This document shows, piece by piece, positions 7,242 through 13,492 of a stretch of 16,002 nucleotides of DNA. The notes beneath the pieces are model-generated. The model saw only the letters and a program-made list of their open reading frames with translations. It searched no databases and was not told where the DNA came from. Made by a program: the position numbers and the translations under genes. Each line of letters begins with the position of its first letter. Within the stretch, counting starts at the first letter, position 1. Location of the stretch: NCBI GenBank assembly GCA_001776475.1, contig MFBQ01000007.1, forward strand, positions 1 to 16,002, in the 5' to 3' direction. The stretch is from Candidatus Curtissbacteria bacterium RIFCSPLOWO2_01_FULL_41_18. GTDB taxonomy: Bacteria; Patescibacteriota; Microgenomatia; Curtissbacterales; GWA2-41-24.

Positions 7242-8192
7242 TTAAATTGAAGACGTTACTCTGCCTAGTTTTTCAATCAAACGCTGTTCGATTATCTTAC
7301 GCTGTTGTTCAGTTAGTGAGGCATAGACATTTCCTCTACGTTTTAAACGATCGATTATAAAACTAAACCATTCTTTCCCAAACTTCCGACGGCCGTATAA
7401 AGTCAGGATAGCTGCCCCATCGGAAACAAAAATTTTGGAAAACTCTAAGACTTTTTTTCTTATCTCATCTGGGTTTGCCAAAACCAGCACACATTCTCCT
7501 TCTTCAAGATGTTGGTTCTGCTGTTGTTTTTCGATCTCATCTTTAGTTAATGATGTTTTCGCCTGAAACATCATGTCTTCTACTTTAGTGTGAATATCTC
7601 TTGTAAAACCTAAACATTGGATATCGTTAATGCTTTCTGGGGATATTCCCGCTTCTTCAGAAACTTCCCTGGATACAGTTTTAAAAGGATCAATGCTCCC
7701 CTTATCGTCAACGTCCTCTGGTTCTACCGAACCTCCAAAAGTACTTATCCAACTAGGATATTGGAATACTCTTTGGCTTCTCTTAAGTAAAACTATATAA
7801 CCGTCGGCCGTTTCCAGTAATGCGGAGATGCTAAAGTTTCTGGGAACTAGTTCGGGATTGGTATCATGTAATTCTGTTCCATACGTTCCAACAAAATCCT
7901 TATAGTGACCTCTACCTAGCTTTATATATAATTTATCATCTTTTATCTGCGTATCGATTAAAATGACTTTAGGTCTATCAATAAGTTTGCCTCCTCTTTG
8001 ATCCACTTCATGCCGTCTTTTTAGCCAATTTTCCTCAATTTTTTCTTGAACTTCATTTGGTCTTTCAATTGTTTCTTGAGTATCTTGAATAGTGATTTTC
8101 TCCTTAGGAAAACTGCCCTCAATTGGTATTTCAAAAAAGGGGTTAACAACTTCGCTATTTTTGGTGGGTTCAGTTAATTCAGCTTCAGACAC
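7242..8192 (-). CDS. NUDIX hydrolase domain protein with N-terminal extension
   Basis: A NUDIX-fold protein, probably hydrolysing a nucleoside diphosphate linked to another group; the substrate is unknown. From the GTG at 8192 it has 316 residues. The NUDIX box is recognisable as GGSVEPE (153-159) and REVSEEAGI (175-183), which carries the metal-binding glutamates, but the spacer between the two halves is eight residues longer than the consensus Gx5Ex7REUxEExGU. About 120 residues precede the NUDIX domain, starting with a charged, probably disordered stretch and then RGGKLIDRPKVILID. A longer reading from TTG at 8222 is possible; I prefer 8192 because TATAAT sits exactly six bases before that GTG, as at other genes here. 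It stands alone between two toxin-antitoxin regions. Confidence 0.78.
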   Translation of the reverse strand: MSEAELTEPTKNSEVVNPFFEIPIEGSFPKEKITIQDTQETIERPNEVQEKIEENWLKRRHEVDQRGGKLIDRPKVILIDTQIKDDKLYIKLGRGHYKDFVGTYGTELHDTNPELVPRNFSISALLETADGYIVLLKRSQRVFQYPSWISTFGGSVEPEDVDDKGSIDPFKTVSREVSEEAGISPESINDIQCLGFTRDIHTKVEDMMFQAKTSLTKDEIEKQQQNQHLEEGECVLVLANPDEIRKKVLEFSKIFVSDGAAILTLYGRRKFGKEWFSFIIDRLKRRGNVYASLTEQQRKIIEQRLIEKLGRVTSSI

Positions 8193-8198
8193 ATTGAA

Positions 8199-8204
8199 AT
8201 TATA
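8199..8204 (-). promoter_or_regulatory. -10 box for the NUDIX gene (leaderless GTG start)
   Basis: TATAAT (8204-8199) is followed by TTCAAT and then the in-frame GTG at 8192. It decides the start choice. A TTGACT lies upstream but only 12 bases away, too close to act as a normal -35. Confidence 0.5.
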
Positions 8205-8285
8205 TCTTATTTCAAGAGTCAAAGTTCTTTATTTTTGGTAATTGACAGAAAAATCGGTCATGGTAAAGTGTTAAAGTCCTACTTG

Positions 8286-8297
8286 CCTGCCGGCAGG
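8286..8297. repeat. 12-bp GC-rich perfect palindrome
   Basis: CCTGCCGGCAGG is a perfect palindrome in an otherwise AT-rich spacer. Very similar palindromes are scattered through many CPR genomes as short dispersed repeats (general knowledge, not checked here). It lies downstream of the broken hicA and could act as a transcript-end structure, but there is no T-run. Confidence 0.5.
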
Positions 8298-8329
8298 TCT
8301 CCATAGCCCAAACAAAAAACCTTCTACGT

Positions 8330-8386
8330 CTAGGTCACTTGTCCTGAGTCAATCGAAGGGTCATCATGTACGAGAGCTACTTTCAT
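8330..8386 (-). other. 18-codon ORF resembling the start of a GT4 glycosyltransferase
   Basis: Overlapping the hicA stop (ATGA), a short frame reads MKVALVHDD and then runs through the CCTGAG/CGAAGGG repeat to a TAG. The first nine residues look like the N-terminus of GT4 enzymes; the intact gene at 6559 begins MRIALVHDD. It may be a remnant cut off by repeat insertion, or chance. Nothing recognisable follows in 8223-8329. Confidence 0.25.
8343..8360. repeat. degenerate CCTGAG...CGAAGGG dispersed repeat
   Basis: CCTGAGTCAATCGAAGGG resembles the short inverted element CCTGAGCGAAGTCGAAGGG often dispersed between genes in CPR and other environmental genomes (from memory). Here the central part is altered so the hairpin is weak. 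With the palindrome at 8286 it marks the spacer as a repeat-accumulating region. Confidence 0.35.
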
Positions 8387-8595
8387 AGCTTGCTAAATTC
8401 TTCTTCGGTTAATCCCATTTGGCGAATGATGCTTTTGAGAGTTCCTGATTTAATCTCGTGATGGTGAGGAATTACGCAAGTTTCTCTTTTGATTTCGTTC
8501 TACCAGATTTCGTGGGAACCCCCAGTGTTTCTGCGAAATGCAAAGCCAGCTTTTCGAGCTTTTTTGATTACTTCTCTATATGATAGTGGCTTCAT
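8383..8595 (-). pseudogene. hicA: HicA-family toxin gene with premature TAG
   Basis: The 70-codon frame translates as a complete HicA (YcfA-like) mRNA interferase except for one nonsense codon. Residues 1-31 give the double-stranded-RNA-binding-like start ending RRNTGGSHEIW with the catalytic His28. Codon 32 is TAG (8502-8500), where the family normally has a tyrosine or similar residue. The frame then resumes with KRETCVIPHHHEIKSGTL and ends IIRQMGLTEEEF plus SKL, the standard HicA C-terminus. A single base change would restore it. The ATG overlaps the hicB stop by 4 bases and has its own promoter-like sequence inside hicB. Order is antitoxin first, toxin second. Unless TAG is read through or is a sequencing error, the toxin is inactive. 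Confidence 0.85.
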
Positions 8596-8861
8596 GCAGT
8601 CACTATAACAGGCAAAATTAAGGGGTTGTCAAGCCTCTTGTTTTTTAAAGGCTTGAGAGGTATTGGAAGATCTTCTTCTTTGTAAAGTTCTATGAGAGAT
8701 TGTGCAGCTGCGGTTATTTCTAACGTAGCCTCTTCTACTGTATCACCTTGAGCGTAACAATCCTTCCAAACTGGACAAGTTACGACATAACCGCCAGTTT
8801 TTTGGGCTTCAATTTTAATAGGTAATTCGTATTCGGCAACTTTTTCTGATCGTTTTAGCAT
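8592..8861 (-). CDS. hicB: HicB-family antitoxin
   Basis: An 89-residue HicB-like protein, the partner expected to block HicA. The partially degraded RNase H-like fold is visible as YELPIKIEAQKTGGYVVTCP (residues 11-30), then a short loop CYAQGDTVEEATLEITAAAQSLIELY (35-60). The C-terminal DNA-binding domain of larger HicB proteins is absent. It overlaps hicA by 4 bases and lies seven bases after a second HicB-like gene. The ATG at 8861 is six bases after TATAAT, suggesting a leaderless transcript independent of its neighbour. It looks intact although the toxin is broken, as expected if toxin loss is tolerated more easily than antitoxin loss. Confidence 0.87.
   Translation of the reverse strand: MLKRSEKVAEYELPIKIEAQKTGGYVVTCPVWKDCYAQGDTVEEATLEITAAAQSLIELYKEEDLPIPLKPLKNKRLDNPLILPVIVTA
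8602..8632 (-). promoter_or_regulatory. promoter inside hicB reading into hicA (leaderless)
   Basis: TTGACA (8632-8627), a 19-base spacer ending TGT, then TATAGT (8607-8602) and six bases to the hicA ATG. All three elements are near consensus although they lie inside hicB coding sequence. It would drive the toxin separately from the antitoxin. Confidence 0.55.
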
Positions 8862-8867
8862 AAGACT

Positions 8868-8873
8868 ATTATA
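8868..8873 (-). promoter_or_regulatory. -10 box for hicB (leaderless)
   Basis: TATAAT (8873-8868), AGTCTT, then the ATG at 8861. The box overlaps the TAA stop of the upstream HicB-like gene. No clear -35. Confidence 0.5.
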
Positions 8874-9075
8874 TAACTGCTAGTAATCTTTTTTCTTTTA
8901 AGACAGCCAGATACCCAGAAATAGCATCTTTAATCATTCTCACTGCTTCCTCAAAAGTTTCACCTTGACTCAAACAGCCTGATAGAACAGGGACAGAGGC
9001 AACATAACCACCTTCTTCTGAAGGTTCAAAAACAACTGTACATTTTAAGACCTTTTTAACTTTTTGTTTTTTCAT
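8869..9075 (-). CDS. second HicB-like (UPF0150-type) protein
   Basis: A 68-residue protein with the HicB core: VVFEPSEEGGYVASVPVLSGCLSQGETFEEAVRMIKDAI at about residues 14-52, after a lysine-rich start. It ends shortly after the long helix, so it has no DNA-binding domain. It lies directly upstream of the 89-residue HicB and shares the same pattern (GGYV, C-x-QG-(E/D)T-(F/V)-EEA), pointing to an old duplication or to two captured antitoxins. No second hicA follows it. The ATG at 9075 is seven bases after TATAAT, again a leaderless arrangement. It may be an orphan antitoxin. Confidence 0.82.
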   Translation of the reverse strand: MKKQKVKKVLKCTVVFEPSEEGGYVASVPVLSGCLSQGETFEEAVRMIKDAISGYLAVLKEKRLLAVI

Positions 9076-9082
9076 CAGCTGA

Positions 9083-9088
9083 ATTATA
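9083..9088 (-). promoter_or_regulatory. -10 box for the first HicB-like gene (leaderless)
   Basis: TATAAT (9088-9083), then seven bases to the ATG at 9075. It overlaps the end (TAA) of the coding remnant at 9084-9266. No convincing -35. Confidence 0.5.
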
Positions 9089-9266
9089 CTACGAATTTAT
9101 TTATGAGATCTTTTGCCTCTCTTTTTGTAATTTTTTCTCCTTCAAGCCGTGTTGTGTGGTACAGATCGTTGGCAAAAAGTTTTTTAATGTTAGGTTTTTT
9201 GCCACTAGCAAGATAACTCTGTCTATAGCGTGTAAAAACTGCTATTAAGCCTTTCAGACAAAAAAC
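9084..9266 (-). pseudogene. coding remnant of unknown family
   Basis: Between the ATPase and the HicB-like genes a 60-codon open frame with no ATG, GTG or TTG start reads convincingly like protein: TRYRQSYLASGKKPNIKK, then LFANDLYHTTRLEGEKI, ending DLINKFVV. The sequence just upstream (about 9254-9315) reads in another frame as NSWLVQPITISAIAHKFFV; one extra T in the run of six at the junction would join the two. I do not recognise the family; TTRLEGEKIT is only faintly like the N-terminal region of Fic proteins. Lacking a start and needing a frameshift, it is probably a degraded gene, perhaps another toxin-antitoxin component given its neighbours. Confidence 0.4.
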
Positions 9267-9321
9267 TTATGCGCAATTGCGGAAATTGTGATGGGTTGGA
9301 CTAGCCAAGAATTGTCTTTTT

Positions 9322-11913
9322 TTAGGCCATTGCATTGTTTTTTGAACGGACATATAGCTTCCTGATTTCCTCTGTGACGATGATTAGTGAACTAACCACA
9401 AATGCCGTTAGCCAGTTACCAAATGTTAAGGGCTCAGTATGTAAAAGTTTATTGCCCCACGATGTTTGGATAGCAAAGATTTGAAGAGTAGCCACTATAA
9501 CGAAGGCACCAATTAGAAACCAATTATTAGTGAGTGGCATTTTAAATATTGATTGGTCTTGGGACCTGACATTTAAAACATTAAACCATTGAATGACAGA
9601 GAGAATTAAGAGGGTCATACTTCTGGTATAGGTTAAGGATGAAGTTGTGGAAAAATAATAAAAGACGGGTAAAGTAGCAAATAACATCACTGATCCCATA
9701 ACAAGAATTCTCTGAATCATAAGACTGTCAACAAGATTTTCGCTTCTAATTCTTTTTTGTAACAGGTAACCTTCAGAAGGATCTTGAGCCAAGGCGATAT
9801 CTAAAAAGCCATCGGTTACGAAGTTTAACCAGATTATCTGGACGGCCAATAAAGGCAGCGGTAACCCTAAAATCACGGCTGCCGATATTACTAAAGCTTC
9901 ACCAAAACTGGTTGAAAAAAGATAAAGAATTACTTTTTTAAGGGTAATATAAATTCCACGGCCCTCGGCAATTGCGGAAGTTATGGTTGCAAAGTTGTTA
10001 TCAACCAAAACAATATCGGCCGCGTCTTTGGCTACTTGCGTTCCCGAACCTACGGCAATTCCTAAATTTGCCGCTTGAAGAGCAGGAGCGTCGTTGACGC
10101 CATCGCCAGTCATGGCAACCACATGTCTTTTTGCCTGAAAAGCTTTGGCAATTTTGAGTTTATGGATAGGCGTGATTCTGGCAAAAACTGTAACCTTTTC
10201 AATTTTCTCCGCTAGCTCATTTTCGGGAATCTGTTCAACTTCTGCCCCAGTTAAAATCCCATCCTCTTCTGTGAAGATACCAACATTTTGGGCAATAGCT
10301 TTTGCTGTTAGTGAAAAATCGCCTGTCATCATCACAACTTTAAATCCTGCTTTTTTTGCTTCAGAAATTGAGCTTTTGACATTTGGTCTAACTTCTTCTT
10401 CCATTGAAAGTAGTGAATAGCCAAATAGCTCATCTTGGGGTCCAATTAGAACAATACCTACCACCCTCAGGCCTCGATTAGTAAGCTCGTGATATTTATG
10501 AGAAAGTACATGATCGATTTTCAAATGACGTCCTAAGGAGTCTGGCGCTCCTATATAAACATTCCACTGCTCTTTTCCTCTTTCGAATGTTGCCTCGATA
10601 TATCTTTTTGTCGAGTCAAAAGGTTGCAAGGAGACGGTTTTATATTCTTTTGCCAACCTATTTTTAGAAAGACCAATTTTTCTGCAAAGGACGGCGATCG
10701 CTGCCTCTGTCGGGTCACCAACTGCTCGCCAGTCCCCATTTTCATCTTTGACAACATCAGCTTTGAGAGCAAGGTAAGTTTGGCTTAAAATTTTTTTTAG
10801 CTTATCTGTTTTTATGTTTTTAGCTGACGTAATCTCACCTTTTGGATCATAACCGTCCCCGTTTACCTCGAATTGATCCTCACCACAAACCACTTGTTTA
10901 ATAACCATTTTGCCCGTAGTGATCGTGCCAGTTTTATCAACCAATAAGACATCAGCTCCGCTCATAGCTTCAATTGCTGCCATCTTACGAACAATCGCAT
11001 GAGCCTTAGCCATCCGCCAGACGCCACGGGCTAAGACGATGGTAACTACTATGGGGAGTCCTTCTGGAATTATAGAGACGGAAAGGCCGATAACTGCTCC
11101 GAAAATTTCTTTGGTGGGAATTTGGCGAAGTAAACCAAAAATAAAAACCAGAAAAGCAATCGCAAAGACTACAAAGGCAATCTGATGGCTGAGTCTTGTG
11201 ACTTTTCTTTCAAGAGGCAGGGGTACATCTGAAGTTTCGAGAAGTCCTTTGGAAATTTTGCCCAGTTCGGAATCAAGCCCAGTGGCTACAACCACTGCCT
11301 CACCATAACCAGAGGTAATGCTGGTCCCTGCAAAAACCATATTTTTTTGATCGCCCAAGACTAAGTTTTCCTTGTAGATAGGCTCTTGTATTTTGTTAAC
11401 AGGTATGGCCTCGCCTGTTAAAACTGATTCATCAACAATAAAGTTTTCAGATTTGATGATTCGAGCATCGGCTGCGATTCTGTCGCCCTCATGAAGAATG
11501 AGAATGTCACCAGGCACTACCTCTTCTGAAGGGATTAGGATTTCCTGGCCGTCGCGTCTTACAGAAGCATTGTGTTTGGTTAGGCTTTTTAATCTCTCTA
11601 GGGAATTCCTGGCCCTTCCTTCTTGGATGGTTCCAATTATTGCGTTAATCGTAATTACTGCAATAATGACGATGGCGTCGGTTTTGTGACCAAGGGATAA
11701 CACCAGGATTGCGGCCAGTATCAGGATGTAAATAAGAGGACTTTTAAATTGCCTTACGAAAATGCCAACTAAGGTTTTTTCCCTTCTGGAAGCTAAAATA
11801 TTAGGACCATAAGTTTTGAGTTGCGATAATGCTTGATTGGAAGATAAACCTTGATTTTGGTTGACATTCAACTCTTCAAGAGTAGTTTGGGCAGTTTCTC
11901 GATACCAGTTCAT
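9322..11913 (-). CDS. cation-transporting P-type ATPase, P2 (Ca2+) type
   Basis: An 863-residue P-type ATPase that pumps a cation, probably Ca2+, across the cytoplasmic membrane using ATP. Visible in order: the N-terminal cation-ATPase domain (1-70), two membrane helices (about 50-95), the actuator motif LTGEAIPV (near 165), the M4 ion-site motif IPEGLPIVVTI (near 283), the phosphorylation motif DKTGTITTG with Asp326, the hinge motif MTGDGVND (601-608) and the C-terminal M5-M10 block. M6 has NFVTDG, matching the Asn, Thr and Asp of SERCA site II. In M5 the glutamate of SFGE is kept, but the SERCA site I Asn is Ser here, fitting single-site bacterial pumps. It is a lone gene with its own -10 box. 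Na+ or another divalent ion cannot be excluded. Confidence 0.93.
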   Translation of the reverse strand: MNWYRETAQTTLEELNVNQNQGLSSNQALSQLKTYGPNILASRREKTLVGIFVRQFKSPLIYILILAAILVLSLGHKTDAIVIIAVITINAIIGTIQEGRARNSLERLKSLTKHNASVRRDGQEILIPSEEVVPGDILILHEGDRIAADARIIKSENFIVDESVLTGEAIPVNKIQEPIYKENLVLGDQKNMVFAGTSITSGYGEAVVVATGLDSELGKISKGLLETSDVPLPLERKVTRLSHQIAFVVFAIAFLVFIFGLLRQIPTKEIFGAVIGLSVSIIPEGLPIVVTIVLARGVWRMAKAHAIVRKMAAIEAMSGADVLLVDKTGTITTGKMVIKQVVCGEDQFEVNGDGYDPKGEITSAKNIKTDKLKKILSQTYLALKADVVKDENGDWRAVGDPTEAAIAVLCRKIGLSKNRLAKEYKTVSLQPFDSTKRYIEATFERGKEQWNVYIGAPDSLGRHLKIDHVLSHKYHELTNRGLRVVGIVLIGPQDELFGYSLLSMEEEVRPNVKSSISEAKKAGFKVVMMTGDFSLTAKAIAQNVGIFTEEDGILTGAEVEQIPENELAEKIEKVTVFARITPIHKLKIAKAFQAKRHVVAMTGDGVNDAPALQAANLGIAVGSGTQVAKDAADIVLVDNNFATITSAIAEGRGIYITLKKVILYLFSTSFGEALVISAAVILGLPLPLLAVQIIWLNFVTDGFLDIALAQDPSEGYLLQKRIRSENLVDSLMIQRILVMGSVMLFATLPVFYYFSTTSSLTYTRSMTLLILSVIQWFNVLNVRSQDQSIFKMPLTNNWFLIGAFVIVATLQIFAIQTSWGNKLLHTEPLTFGNWLTAFVVSSLIIVTEEIRKLYVRSKNNAMA

Positions 11914-11930
11914 TTGGGGTACTTAAACTA

Positions 11931-11936
11931 ATTATA
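11931..11936 (-). promoter_or_regulatory. -10 box for the P-type ATPase gene
   Basis: TATAAT (11936-11931) lies 17 bases before the ATG, predicting a leader of about ten bases with no Shine-Dalgarno. No -35 is visible. Part of the 76-base spacer also contains CCC-A6-GGG, too weak to call a terminator. Confidence 0.4.
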
Positions 11937-11989
11937 GAGTAAAGGCCCTTTTTTGGGAGATTTTGGTTGTAAATATTTCCTTATTTCAA

Positions 11990-12262
11990 CTAAAAAGTAG
12001 AAGCGTCGGCGTCTATCTGGTTTAATTCGGCGTCTATGCCGTCTAGATCGGTGTTATCCAGATCAGCTGAGGTAACGTTCAGATCACTGCTATTTTGGAT
12101 TGGGGATGCTTGCGGCTGTTGTGTCTGGGTAACTTGTGGACCTTGTTTGTTGTAGATATTAAAATTAGTACCCTTTTTGACTACCATAAAGATGCCAATG
12201 GCTATCAGAATAGCTACGATGGCAATTATGACAATTGTGCTAAAACCCTTTTTATTCTTCAT
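11990..12262 (-). CDS. small membrane-anchored Asp-rich protein
   Basis: A 90-residue protein with a basic start, KKGFSTIVIIAIVAIL, and one membrane helix at residues 7-28. The start resembles a type IV prepilin leader (Gly6-Phe7), but the glutamate normally found five residues after cleavage is missing (Val11). A Gln/Pro/Ser-rich linker follows (41-58), then a periodic acidic tail with Asp every two to four residues: SADLDNTDLDGIDAEL and NQIDADASTF. The tail may bind a divalent cation or pack as an amphipathic helix. I do not know a named family. It follows the secreted coiled-coil gene by three bases, so the two are probably made together and may interact at the surface. A purine-rich GGGGGAAG lies about 13 bases before the ATG. 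Confidence 0.78.
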   Translation of the reverse strand: MKNKKGFSTIVIIAIVAILIAIGIFMVVKKGTNFNIYNKQGPQVTQTQQPQASPIQNSSDLNVTSADLDNTDLDGIDAELNQIDADASTF

Positions 12263-12265
12263 AGG

Positions 12266-12868
12266 TTACTCACTTCCCCCTGGACTACTTGTCGGTTTTG
12301 GCGAACCTTTATTCTCTCTTTCTGTAGCACCAGTAACTGAACGGACTGCAACGATGAGATTTTTGATTGATGTGCGGTAGTCTTTTAAGGCACGCTTTAC
12401 CGCTTGTATATCTTTTCTAAACTGCGTTAGCTGGCCTTTGGGGTCAGTCCCTTCGCAGCTGAAGTTGTTGGCATCATTTTGGGCAGTTGATATAGCTGCC
12501 TGAACAGCTGCCTTTTTGGCGTCAATATCGGCAACTAGACTATCGTAATTGACAACAGTTTTACCACTGGGAACTACTTTTGATGTGTAATACTCTTCTA
12601 CTCGATTTGCGTGTTTAGCAAATTTGCCCTCCATGTTAGTTACAAGTTGAGTCAGACGAGTGGCCCTTTTTTTAATCGCGTCTTCTCGAGCTTGACATGC
12701 TTTAAGTTTTGCTTCAGTAAGACGAGTTTTGGCTCGTGCCTGGCCAGTTGCAGATTGTGCGCCGACATCTGCGGGTTTGCCAAAAGCTGCGACTGAACTT
12801 GTGAGGACAAAAAATGAAACTAAAATGCTGAGGGAGAAATATTTAAAACTGGCAGGAAATTTTTTCAC
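12266..12868 (-). CDS. secreted coiled-coil protein, unknown function
   Basis: A 200-residue protein starting at GTG. Residues 1-28 are a classic signal peptide: MKKFPASFKYF, hydrophobic core LSILVSFFVLTSS, and a likely cleavage after VAA. The mature part is almost wholly helical and charged, with long Lys/Arg/Glu/Ala stretches (about 44-95 and 115-180) typical of coiled coil. Two cysteines, C58 and C138, could form a disulfide outside the membrane. The tail is Pro/Gly/Ser-rich. No named domain is recognised. It has its own promoter with a consensus TTGACA and leads a two-gene unit with the Asp-rich membrane protein. A structural or scaffolding role at the envelope is inference. Confidence 0.82.
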   Translation of the reverse strand: MKKFPASFKYFSLSILVSFFVLTSSVAAFGKPADVGAQSATGQARAKTRLTEAKLKACQAREDAIKKRATRLTQLVTNMEGKFAKHANRVEEYYTSKVVPSGKTVVNYDSLVADIDAKKAAVQAAISTAQNDANNFSCEGTDPKGQLTQFRKDIQAVKRALKDYRTSIKNLIVAVRSVTGATERENKGSPKPTSSPGGSE

Positions 12869-12897
12869 TTTTGCCTAAATATTGGTGTTACTTAATA

Positions 12898-12927
12898 AGC
12901 ATATCAATTAAGAAAGTCGCCTGTCAA
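12898..12927 (-). promoter_or_regulatory. promoter of the secreted coiled-coil unit
   Basis: TTGACA (12927-12922), an 18-base spacer ending TGA, then TATGCT (12903-12898): a perfect -35 with an extended, imperfect -10. The leader would be about 22 bases, with AGG eight bases before the GTG start. Confidence 0.6.
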
Positions 12928-12988
12928 GAAACATCGATTTTATTTAAATTACTTTCTGATATTAACAAAAAAGTGCGCATTTTAATAA

Positions 12989-13426
12989 TTAAAACTTTTT
13001 GAATAACTTTGAGAAATATAATAGCCAAACTAGGAGTAGCGACGCTAGTGAAATTGCCACACCGATTTTAAAGGCTAAACTATCATAATAAAACCTGACA
13101 ATATGCTCACCTTTAGGCAGGGGTACTGCTCTAAAAGCATAATCGGCGTTTAGAATATCAACCTTATAACCATCAACAGTGGCTTTCCAACCTGGATAGT
13201 AATTGTCTGAAAGATATAAAATTTTTGGGACTTGGGAATTAGTACTAATTAATACCTCTTGTGGAGAATAATATTCGATCGTAGCTATGCCTCCACCGCC
13301 TTGTGGATTAATTGACGGAGTTGTTTCAAGTACAACACGATTTTTAATATCAAAATCTGGTTCAATAAGTTTTTGAATAATTTCCTCATCTTTATCAATG
13401 AAATCGTATGAAGAGGTTAAAAACAC
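12989..13426 (-). CDS. YfhO-like fragment 3 (C-terminal part)
   Basis: A 145-codon piece starting at a GTG; the same frame runs unbroken from the TAA at 13495. It encodes the conserved C-terminal beta domain, LYLSDNYYPGWKATVDG and FRAVPLPKGEHIVRFYY, and the last membrane helix followed by a basic tail. It has no promoter or ribosome site of its own. Confidence 0.65.
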   Translation of the reverse strand: MFLTSSYDFIDKDEEIIQKLIEPDFDIKNRVVLETTPSINPQGGGGIATIEYYSPQEVLISTNSQVPKILYLSDNYYPGWKATVDGYKVDILNADYAFRAVPLPKGEHIVRFYYDSLAFKIGVAISLASLLLVWLLYFSKLFKKF

Positions 13427-13492
13427 ACGGGGTAAAACCTGTAAATTCTCAAAGACCGTAAAACCGCTAGGATCAGTATCTTCATAAACCTT

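Noticed and set aside
8220..8222. TTG as start of the NUDIX protein
   Set aside because: Possible, but it lies upstream of the TATAAT box that is six bases from the in-frame GTG at 8192; the latter matches the pattern at other genes.
8241..8267. Plus-strand promoter TTGACA with TAAAGT
   Set aside because: The -10 is weak and no plus-strand gene follows.
8500..8502. Reassigned stop codons to explain the broken genes
   Set aside because: TAG recoding would fix hicA but not the frameshift in the yfhO-like gene or its TAA, and TAG ends other ORFs such as the one at 11990 normally.
10145..10420. Plus-strand ORF of 91 codons opposite the ATPase
   Set aside because: It lies opposite the conserved P-type ATPase hydrolase domain and shows no family likeness.
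12960..12988. Terminator after the yfhO-like gene
   Set aside because: The AT palindrome and TGCGCA before a T-run do not form a stable stem with a loop.
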